A program made the position numbers and the translations under genes. Shown here piece by piece: positions 55,456-64,000 of a DNA stretch of 64,000 nt. Source of the stretch: Undaria pinnatifida (Eukaryota > Sar > Phaeophyceae > Laminariales > Alariaceae); assembly GCA_012845835.1 (NCBI GenBank), contig JABAKD010000022.1:2599944-2663943 (forward strand), written 5' to 3'. The first letter of the stretch is position 1, and each line of letters begins with the position of its first letter. Below the pieces are notes generated by a model, which saw only the letters and a list, made by a program, of their open reading frames with translations, ran no database searches and was not told the origin of the DNA.

Positions 55456-55910
55456 TTGACTTGCGTCTGACGTGCGTATGCGTAGTGATAGGTACTACGT
55501 GTAATATATACGTGGTAGTATTTCCTGGGTGACGAGCGGTTTAGTCGGTTTTGCCAGCGCGAGTAGTGAGACGTATGCACCATCATGGACCTGGCACATC
55601 GTAGGCTGACTCCCGACTTCACTTTTTATATGTTTTTGGCGGAGGCATGAATTGCGTCAGCTGTGATATATGCGTGTATCAGTACCACCTTTGGTTTGTT
55701 TGTGTTTTCCCCTGGCGTATTCTTCCACTCCAGAGTGACTGGAGCCTGTCCTGTGACCACGGACTTGATTATGCGAGTTGATGTGAGAACAACAACAACA
55801 ACATGTAATTGTAAAATGGGGATCGCAGCGAGACGGTAGAATATGAATTTTGTGCGTACGGAAGAATGGAAATCATACTATTGTAAATACACTTACTAGT
55901 TGTACATGTA

Positions 55911-55998
55911 GGCCACCCCGGTGGTCTTAGGTCTAGTGGTTACCCTCGAATACTACTACTAGCGTTGGTCCTTCAGTTCGATTCCCACCGTGCGTGGT
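55911..55998 (+). other. tRNA-like SINE head
   Basis: GGTCTAGTGGTTA (box A region, as in Glu/Asp-type tRNAs) and CAGTTCGATTCCCACC (box B region) lie at tRNA-like spacing. The acceptor and T stems do not pair properly and the anticodon arm is distorted, so it is better read as a tRNA-derived SINE promoter. It shares CCCCGGTGG and TTACCCTCGA-type words with the head at 49886-49963. Confidence 0.55.
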
Positions 55999-56194
55999 GT
56001 AGAGATTTTACTTTATTGGCAAAAATGCAAGAAAAGGATCAACTAACTTCTGAGACTGCCTAGCAGCGTGGGTACGCACAATCAATTCGATGCGAGTAGG
56101 CGAGGGAAGAAAATGCCGAGTTCTTCTCGCGATAAAAAATGAAGGCACGTACCGTGCATGGTGGGGAGGGGGGAGGAGGGCCCGCTATGCGACC

Positions 56195-58010
56195 CCGGAT
56201 CTGAGTTACTACTGGGAGGGAGGGCGAGAGTTGTGCGAGGATGGAAATAATGTGAAGAGGGCAGGGTCACGGAGAGAGCACGGCGGCCGGGACCGATAGC
56301 AGTATTAAACAGCAATACCGCACAGTCCACCGCGCGTTGAACCATACACGAAGCAGCTACAAGTTTCACCAGCAAGTTATGTGTGTAGCGGGTTGTCGTT
56401 CGACGCCTCTTCGGAAGTGTGGGGGGGAAGGACTTGGGCCCTTGGGGCTGGAAGTGAGAAGGTTAAGGGCGGGAGCAGTAGTGTTTGGGAGGAGAGGAGA
56501 TGGAGAAGGCAAGGCCACAGAGGGAGCAAGATGGTGGGGACTATTTCCTTGCCACGACCGACAGCATTAGGCAGCAATACCGCACAGCCTTCTGCGCGTT
56601 GAAACATACGCGCAGCAATTACAAACCAGCCATTTATTATATGGATAGCGGGTTGTCGTTTGATGCGTCTTCGAAAGTGTGTCCGGGGGAGGACTTGGCC
56701 CTTGCGGTTGGAGGTAGCAAGGTTAGGGGCGGGAGAGGTGGTGTTTGTGGGGAGGGGGCGAAGAGGGCAGGGTCACAAAGAGAGCAAGACGGCGGGGACT
56801 CTTTCCCTGACACGACCGATAGCAGTGTTGAACAGCAATACCGCACAGTCTTCTGCGCGTTAAAACACACGCGAAGCAGTTACAAACCAGCCGTTTTACG
56901 GATGGCGGATTGTCGTTCGATGCCTCTTCGGAAGTGTATGGGTGGGAGGACTTGGCCCCTGCCGTTGGAAGTGGCAAGGTTAGGGGTGGGAGAGGTAGTG
57001 TTTTGGGGGAGGGGGTGAAGAGGGCAGGGTCACAGAGAGAGCAAGACGGCGGGGACCTTCCCTGACACGACCAATAGCAATATTAGGCAGCAATACCGCA
57101 CAGCCTTCTGCGCGTTGAAATATACGCGTAACAGTTACAAACCAGCCATTTTATGGATAGCGGGTTGTCGTTTGATGCCTTTTCCGGAAGTGTATGCGGG
57201 GGAGGACTTGGCCCTTGGGGTTGGAAGTGGCAAGGTTGAGGGCGGGAGCAGTAGTGTTTGGGGGGAGGGGTTAAGAGGGTAGGACGACAGAGAGAGCGAG
57301 ACGGCGGGGACTCTCTCCTTGCCACGACCGATAGCATTAGGCAGCAACACCGCACAGCCTTCTGCGCGTTGAAACATACACGTGTAGCAGTTACAAACCA
57401 GCCATTTATATGGATAGCGGGTTGTCGTACGATGCTTCTTCGGAAGTGTATAGGGGCGAGGACTTGGCCCTTGCGGCTGAAGGGGGCAGCTTAAGGGCGG
57501 GAGAGGTAGCGTTTTGGGGGAGGGGGTGAAGAGGGCAGGGTCACAGAGAGAGCAGGACGGCGGGGACTCTTTCCCTGCCACGACCGATAGCATTGAGCAG
57601 CAATATCGCACAGCCTTCTGCGCGTTGAAACATTCGCGTAGCAGTTACAAACCAGTCATTTTTATGAATGACGGGTTGTCGTTCGATGCCTCTTCGGAAG
57701 TGTATGCGGGGGAGGGCTTGGCCCTTGCAGTTGGAAGTGGCTAGCTTAAGAGTGGGAGCGGTAGTGGTTTGAGGGAGGAGGTGAAGAGGGCAGGGCCACA
57801 GAGAGAGTGAGACGGCGGGGACTCTTTCCTTGCCACGACCGATAGCATTGAGCAGCAACACCGCACAGCCTTCTGCGCGTTGAAACATACGCGCAGCAAT
57901 TACCAACCAGCCATTTATTATGTGGACAGCGGGTTGTCGTTCGATGCTTCTTCGGAAGTGTATAGTGGGGAGGACCTGGCCCTTGCGGCTGAAGGGGGCA
58001 GAGGCAGGAG
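56195..58010 (+). repeat. ~256-bp tandem array, about seven units
   Basis: Anchor ACCGCACAG occurs at 56317, 56579, 56840, 57095, 57349, 57605 (variant) and 57860, giving unit lengths of 262, 261, 255, 254, 256 and 255 bp, with partial units at both ends. Each unit contains GCGTTGAAACATACGCG, ACAAACCAGCCATTT, GCGGGTTGTCGTTCGATGCC, GAGGACTTGGCCCTTG and a GCAGGGTCACAGAGAGAG block. Units 5 and 7 share variants that units 4 and 6 lack, hinting at a two-unit higher-order repeat. In the plus strand some units stay open in one frame (YRTAFCALKHTRS, GLSFDASSEV, EDLALAV), others are frameshifted. Confidence 0.9.
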
Positions 58011-58234
58011 AACAGGGAGGTACATCTCTAGTATTAGTAGTTTTTGGTTGTTGGAAGCATCGTTTCATACTTTCGTCATGGGTGTTGTGTTCTTTCATCG
58101 TGTTTCTGCTTTCGACACTCACGCTACATTGTCAGATGGCAAATGCAATAAAAATAATAAACGGGATAGAGAAAAAGAAAAAAATGTAGACTAGTCATAC
58201 AGAGTTATTAGACTAGACTAAAGGTTTTGATCGA

Positions 58235-58290
58235 AAACCCTTTGTGGTCGATCTCACAGCCGAAGTGCACTTGTTCGTTTTTAAAATATT
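58235..58290 (+). mobile_element. F1 repeat, copy g (end fragment)
   Basis: Only GTGGTCGATCTCACAGCCGA followed by AGTGCACTTG and a T-rich end remain. Confidence 0.5.
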
Positions 58291-59180
58291 TGTAGTGGGC
58301 GTACGTATGTACGGACCATGTGACCTGTACAATGATGACCACCAACCACCAGTAAGTACGCCGTAGCAGGCTAGAACGAACACCATCCCTCCCTGCCGGT
58401 AGTTGGCTGATGATGCCTAGGCTCATTTTTTTTCATTTTTTTTTTACCGTAAAAAAAGAAAATGACTTTTCGCCGAATTTTCAAAATTTCGGCATGAAAA
58501 ACAAAATAGTTAGGTTTGGCGAAAGGAAAGTAAGCAAAAGAGAAGGCTCCACGCTATTTTCTGCCTGCGAATACAGTACGACACACAATCTCTGTTGGTC
58601 CGGCAAGGCCTATTAATAGCGGGATGGTTTTTTCGCGTAGGCCAAATTGCACAAAAAACTTGAACCACAGTAGTAGTTGTTGTTATTATATCAAATGACA
58701 ACATATACTACTGTATATATAGTAGGTCGATTTTCATTGTTATCATTACTTTTGCCCTCCGACAATATAGCGTAGATGCCTTTCCGATGCAAATCGAATA
58801 TCCTTCCATAAAGCAATAGACTTTAACACGGAAGATCCACTGTTTTCAGCAGGATGAAACATAAATAAAAGAAAGGGAGAAAAAAAACACCCCACCTTTT
58901 GTTTCATAGCGTTCAACTCAAAATCTATTTCGTTGGCTAGTCTCACCAGGTAGTAGTATACAGAGCCGCCTCAATCGAACACAGTCGTGACGTAGGAGAG
59001 CTCGCATGAACGGTGGCGATGTTTTCCTTTTTTGTGTGTAATTTCATCCTGTTAACAGTGGATGTCCGTTGTTATATTGGCATATCTATGACCCTTCTGC
59101 CAACCATTTCCCCATTTCCTTTCCCCACATCTCCTATTTTTATCTACTACTTCCTTTCCCTACATATGTCATCTGTTTCG
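58290..59180. other. Gene-free AT-rich stretch
   Basis: No coding frame of note. A hairpin (GCCGAATTTTCAAAATTTCGGC-like; arms GCCGAA and TTCGGC) lies near 58475-58496. AT content rises here relative to flanks. Confidence 0.4.
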
Positions 59181-60431
59181 CTATGAGTCTACCTTCTTAA
59201 TCCACCCGTCAACATAAATCGCACCCCAGGCCATTGGCCGCAGTCCTGCCGGTTCTTCCTCCCTTCCCCTCGCGGCTTGGCGGTCCCTCAGAGCTAGTCT
59301 ATATCGATTAACTCTGCGTGAAATCGTGACCTGAGTGGTCACAGAGATGATTTGGAATTGGCGTTCCTTGAAGTCGCCTTTCTGTGATAGGGACGATCCG
59401 TCCGTTCCTCCTACTATGCTTGCCGCCACCTGATCGATCAGGTCGCTGCCTTCTTTGACAAGGCGCCCAAAGCTTTCCACCGCGAGGGTGGCGAGTTTGT
59501 AGCTGCGCTCGTCGAAGGGCACCTGCCCCCGGACGAGCGTAGTGGTTGCGCACGCCTCGGAAGTGGAAGCAGCTGATCCGTTTCGGTCCGCGCTGCCTGC
59601 CCGCATGTAGACCCCCGCTTGTGGGACCGCATACGTGACGTTGAGCAGAACGATTTGTTGCGATACTCCGATGCCGTAGCATTTCGGAGTCCATGTCCAT
59701 TCGCAAATCCCTGTTTGCGTGGAAGGAGCTCCGCTTCCCACTTGGTGGAGGATGGACATGCTCTTCAGGGTACGGGGAAGCGCCGGCACAAGGGGTTGGT
59801 GCTGGCTCACTTGCGCGCCCGATCAGTGACACAATCGTGCATGCCGCGTATTAACCTCCACTTCACCGCAGCAGGGGTACCTCGCCGCCAGGAATTCCTC
59901 TATCCTCAAAAATATCTTTACCGCAGTCACGAACTCTGATGCAGGGTTGGACTAGCAGAGTCTACAGGCCTCGCCTTTAAGAAGGCGGGAGCCCCTGATC
60001 CCGATTGACTCCGTTGCCGGGCGATCCCGATTGACTCCGTTGCCGGGCCCTCGCCAAGCCTCGCGTCTCCTTCTCTTCTGAGATTCGCCCGTTCCTCGCT
60101 GGGGCCTCGTCTCGGGGAGCTGGTCCAGCAAAGCGACGCGCCCCTCATAACGAATTCGGTTTGCCAGTTTCCCCAGTGTATGCTGCGCGCTACTCGAGCT
60201 GATAGTTTCGGCGTCGTGTGCAGGCAACACTTCCGCAACTTTTAGCCCTGAGGCACCTTGCTCTCCTGCTCTAAAGGCTCTGTCCCACCAAAGTTCCGAC
60301 ACGATGTCCGCCATGGCCTCCTCTAAAATTCCATGCACATCGCGGAGGTCCCTGACGCTGTTCCAGATGCGCCGCACAAGGTCAGAATCGGACAGCTCCC
60401 TCCAGACTTCGTCCCACAGAGCGCCGGACAG
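59181..60431 (-). pseudogene. Retroelement C-terminal half, decayed
   Basis: Read right to left: WRELSDSDLVRRIWNSVRDL, EEAMADIVSELW, AFRAGEQGAS, EVLPAHDAETISSSS, KLANRIRYEG; then, in another frame, FLKARPVDSASP; then a 209-codon frame (59810-59181) with MSQHQPLVPALPRTLKSMSI, GVYMRAGSADRNGSAASTSE, DERSYKLATLAVESFGRL, LIDQVAASIVGGTDGSS and SRRVNRYRLALRDRQAARG. This order matches, from family memory, the region after the reverse transcriptase of a non-LTR-type element common in stramenopile genomes. At least two frameshifts make it inactive. Its reverse transcriptase half lies next to it but on the other strand. Confidence 0.65.
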
Positions 60432-60639
60432 CGAGGAGGTTGGGTCGCTTCCTTTAGTCCTCATCGTCTTCTCGAAGGTATCGTGGGAATCAGTCGTGAG
60501 GTGACTAGCTGGATCCAACCGGGGGCCGTCCTCCTCCAAGAGCTCGGCGAACTGCAGGGCTCCCGCCAATGCCGACCACCTTCCCCCCCTGCCGTGGCCT
60601 TGGAAGGTCCCCAGACAGCTCAGCGGGATGGAGGGGCCG

Positions 60640-61640
60640 ATTTCTTGCCGGCCATTCCGAGCGCGACACGCGATGCATGGCTGATCCTCGCTGATTGCTC
60701 CAACGCATTCAACACAGCGAAACGGACTGCTGCGATTGCGGAGGCAGCCACCTGCGTGCCGGCACTTACACCGTTTTGTCGCAAAATGTCACGGCGAGAT
60801 ATCTGCGCCCGTGTTATTTCAAATGGGATCGGGAGAAAGGCAGAAGATTGACTGCTCCAAAGGGGTGCAACAAGGGGATGCCATGGGGACGGCGTTGTTC
60901 TGCATGCCGCTCCAGTCGGTGATATAGCGGACTCGGGCGGAGCTCGAGCCAAGATGTGTAGAGGTATTCGCCTACCTAGATGACATTAGTGTCGGAATGA
61001 TGAAAATCACACCCGATACTGTGGAACTCGTACCCTTTCTCCGGCGTGAGCTATCCAACATCGGCATTGCAATCAACCCGAGCAAAACGATTGCTCTGTC
61101 CCCGAAGGGGCACGTACCTACGCCGGAACAAATCACCCTTCTTGAAGGTATTGGCGTCAGCATCGCCGAACGTGGTGGAGTTAAGGTGGTTGGGGTGCCC
61201 GTCGGCACAGATGAATACGCGAGGGGGGGCGCCATGGAGATAGTCTGAAAAGGGGGAGCGAACAACTTGCGCGGATGTTGTCGCGCATGCCGGACAAGCA
61301 ACATCCAACCTGATTGCCACCGGCTCTATGGTGCAACGGACCTCCTGCCTTGAACGCGTGATGGACCCAGAACTATCGCTGGCTGCATGCCAAACGGGAG
61401 ATGGCAACGCCTTGTGAATGCTGGAGAAACTACTCGATCTCCCGGGGGCGGCAGAAAAAACGTCGTGTTTCTCGGACTGGTGCCCGACAAATATGCTCAC
61501 CCTGCAACCCTATCAACAGACGAAGGTGAGCCTGTCCACGGGGGCCGGGGGGTTTGGGCTGTCGTCGGCTGAAGCCCGGAGAACGTCAGCACCCGTTGGG
61601 GGCTTGGTGGTGACGGTGTCGGAGGTGCCCATAAAGAGTC
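60640..61640 (+). pseudogene. Retroelement reverse transcriptase half, decayed
   Basis: Reverse transcriptase motifs are visible across frames: LADCSNAFNTAKRTA (motif A, catalytic Asp) in one frame; KIDCSKGVQQGDAMGTALFC (motif B) in a second; after a TAG at 60925-60927 in that frame, VFAYLDDISVG (motif C, Asp-Asp); then AINPSKTIALSPKGHVPTPE and VVGVPVGTDEY. A further frameshift leads to MLEKLLDLPGAAE and LSTGAGGFGLSSAEARR. At least two frameshifts and two stops show it is dead. The 5' end is missing. Confidence 0.75.
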
Positions 61641-62649
61641 TACCGCCGGATCCGCAGTAGACTCATCAAGCGCCCGCCCGCTGTAGGCGCGGGGAGCTGC
61701 ACCCCTGTTCCCCGCGGTATGACGCCTCTCTGCTGCACTCCTAGCAGCGTCTCCTTGTTCAGCTTGTCCCGTATGTAAATGGTCGCTCTGCAGCGTTCGG
61801 TCCGTTCTCTCCGGTGTCGCTGCCATCGCTGTTGACAAGGGAGGAAGCGCATCACCCGCCTCCAACGCGCTTTGGACCCCGAGGGTCCACCTCGTTAGTC
61901 ATTCTTCACATTCGGCGTCGAGGCCCACCAGGTACCCTTGGACGTGCGAGGTCCGATGTAGAGTATTTGATTTGGAAGTCGGAGTAAGTTGTCTTGCGGT
62001 TGGATGGCGTATCATCCTGCGAACAGCGTCCCGTAGCGGCCGGCCGCCGTTTCCCATTTCCTCGGTCGGGGAACATCGAGGTATGCCCCTTGAGGCAGGT
62101 CCAGCGCATCGCAACACAGTACAGGGAGCACAGCAAGAACGGGGAGATTGGGCCATTTTTTTCCATGGTGTTATGGATTCCGGATAGTTGCCAACGTAAT
62201 ACGGCCTCTTGCCTGTGACGATTCGTGAAATTCATCCCACGCGCGCAATAACAGTACGTACCTACCTGGTGTTATCATTTTTGCCCTTTTTTGTCGATGC
62301 AGAGTGGCACTTTTTCAAAATAACGTTTTTTCGGCTGAAAATTCTGCTCGGAATAATTATGAAAAATCGGATCGCGCACGCAAAAAAGGTTGTGTGTCGG
62401 ATTTTGATTTATTTGTGGGCTTGCTCGGCGGTGAAAGCTTCGGCTTGATGAACAAACTACGATAGACTCCTCCAAGAAGACAAAAAATGGCTGATTCCGC
62501 TCGAAGATCCTGAAAAATCGGCTCGCTTACTACACAGAATATACGAAGCAATAGCTTATTATCATATGGGATTCCATCCACACCATCTCATGTATTTGAG
62601 GATGTTCTTTATAGGGAGGGAACAAAAATATTGGCTTTTCATCAAAATA

Positions 62650-62786
62650 CCCCCCCCCCCCCCCTGGGTTAAAAGTTGGCCCCCGTCCCGCCAAAAATTG
62701 GCGCCATTAAAAAAAACAATCGGCTTTTTTTACAACAAAAAACTCACAAATCAGCTCCAAAAACCGGGGGGGGGGGGGGGGGGGGG
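62650..62786. repeat. Facing poly-C and poly-G runs
   Basis: Fifteen C at 62650-62664 and about 21 G at 62766-62786, 100 bp apart, so a single strand can fold back on itself through C:G pairing. F1 elements show similar long tracts but I see no other F1 words here. Confidence 0.85.
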
Positions 62787-63129
62787 ACGCATGTTTTTTG
62801 TTTTTCGGCCAATAATAAGCCTAACGAACGCTCAGCCTACCTATATAATCTAATAAGCTTGTTGTATAGTCTAACTGGTATGCAGCAGTAATGTCAGGGG
62901 TTATCCGCTCGTCGCGGCTTTTGTTCCGTCGGGTGTCCTCATCTCGCGAGAATCGTTGAACCACTTCATCTCAGCGACTTTGCTGGAAATGAATGGCGCC
63001 TCGTCAACAAATTACTTCCGCATTGATTGAGCAAATATTTGTGGGAAAAAAATAAACGACGTGTGGGATTATGTATGAGCGGACGAGCGCATACAACATC
63101 TATCTGAGAATGGTATTGCCCCCCCCATA

Positions 63130-63205
63130 CCGCTGCTGCAGAAGAACCAGCACCAGCACCAGTAGCAGAAGCAGCAGCAGCAAGCAGCAGCAGCAGCAGC
63201 AGCAC
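63130..63205 (+). repeat. CAG/CAC microsatellite
   Basis: About 75 bp of CAG units with CAC and AGAAG interruptions. Leu- and Ala-rich minus-strand frames here are by-products. Confidence 0.9.
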
Positions 63206-64000
63206 TCCCGATCTTTACAATTTCAAGTAAGATTTTGAGTCTGGCCAAAGCTACTACTGTCAATAGAGTCATCCCACGGTAGGGGTTGCAGTTGTATGAT
63301 TGCGCCAAAAAGTCCCTGGGCGATTGAGTTCCTCGTGTGAGGAACTACCGATCAATGAAGTAGTTTCCCGAGGACAAATTGTTTCAGGCCTAATAAGGCA
63401 TAGAAGCTTGGTCGGGTTGTGCGAACGAATGCCTTCCACGTCATTTTTCGGGTGAGATGTTGAGTTCCTCCTGTCAGGAGCTCTCAGGGATTTCCTGATG
63501 CTACACTCATACCCTACCGTCGGATGGCTCAATACCACCGCTGTAAGGTCGCGCCCGAAAATTCCAGCGTGTTACGACCAGCATATAGGTAGGTCAGTTG
63601 GGACAAGTATAAGGTTCGGATGGGATCAGGTCGGTCTGGTTCGGATCAGCATGCCAAGTGCAAGTTACTGACTGTAGTAGTATGATGTGAGTGCGTGTGC
63701 GTGTGTTGACCAATGAAACTTCCGGAAATGTCAGCAGTAGATAAACTAAAAGGGTTTCTTGAACAATCTGTGAAATAAGGTGTGTGTTATATCCGTGTAT
63801 CAAGTTGTGAATTTTTTCAACGTTTTGGGGAGATGAAACCGTCTACAAACTCCGACGACATTTACTTAGTCTTGTACGAAGAGAAAAAGACGGCAGTCAT
63901 GGGCGATGGTTACTATATGGATGGAAGGGGCAAATGTGCAACTATAATGTTATATACAGCCCATAAGACAGCAGTCGCGTAGCACAAATTCGGTTTCGGT

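Larger units (their letters stand above)
61660..64000. other. Gene-free right end
   Basis: No recognisable gene. Contains a diverged ~60-bp direct repeat (about 62297-62390 and 62480-62545, both with CGATTTTTCA-type words), facing C and G runs, and a CAG microsatellite, listed separately. Minus-strand frames from 61640 to 62235 might be further retroelement remnants but I could not match them to anything. Confidence 0.4.

Noticed and set aside
55911-55998. Functional tRNA gene
   Set aside because: Boxes A and B are tRNA-like, but the acceptor and T stems do not pair and a related copy shows the same defects, which fits a SINE head better.

Overview
This is eukaryotic nuclear DNA, probably from a stramenopile and most likely a brown alga. 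That placement is inference. It rests on GT-AG introns with pyrimidine-rich 3' ends, an ankyrin-type protein built of 27-residue repeats ending in NGCPW (common in brown algae and relatives), an intron-bearing gene for a eukaryotic phosphatase regulatory subunit, and decayed non-LTR retroelements. Nothing looks bacterial or viral. Gene density is very low and most of the window is repetitive. The species was not identified. Exon models were read by eye from splice signals and reading frame. || Layout: 1-2.15 kb holds only small repeats. About 2.15-15.9 kb (duplicon A) and 19.7-35.7 kb (duplicon B) are two diverged, collinear direct copies of one segment. B carries what looks like a complete seven-exon gene for the protein phosphatase 4 regulatory subunit 2 (PPP4R2) family (25.7-32.5 kb). 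A carries the paralogous locus (8.4-13.1 kb), which has lost the exons for the conserved core and has an early stop, but encodes two clear ubiquitin-interacting motifs. Between them, 15.9-19.7 kb holds a 193-bp tandem repeat, a small ORF and scrambled fragments of the same locus. || 36.6-45.6 kb is a transposon landscape: a C/G-tract-rich family (F1) in two opposed arms around a ~290-bp tandem array, and several ~280-bp inverted-repeat elements (F3). 45.8-47.4 kb (minus) is an F-box-like plus 16-repeat ankyrin-type gene whose first coding segment is present four times in tandem upstream. 47.7-55.9 kb contains SINE-like tRNA-derived heads, a dispersed repeat, two related Harbinger-like miniature elements, a possible first exon and the tail of a LINE. 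56.2-58.0 kb is a ~256-bp tandem array. 59.2-61.6 kb is a decayed retroelement whose reverse transcriptase half is inverted relative to its C-terminal half. The last 2.4 kb shows only simple repeats. || The two real gene loci (PPP4R2-like and ankyrin) have no visible functional link. The strongest story is structural: segmental duplication, exon loss in one PPP4R2 copy, and repeat-driven rearrangement. The best candidates for something undescribed are the duplicated PPP4R2 pair with UIM motifs, the tandemly multiplied start of the ankyrin gene, and the strong enrichment of the palindrome TACCWGGTA.
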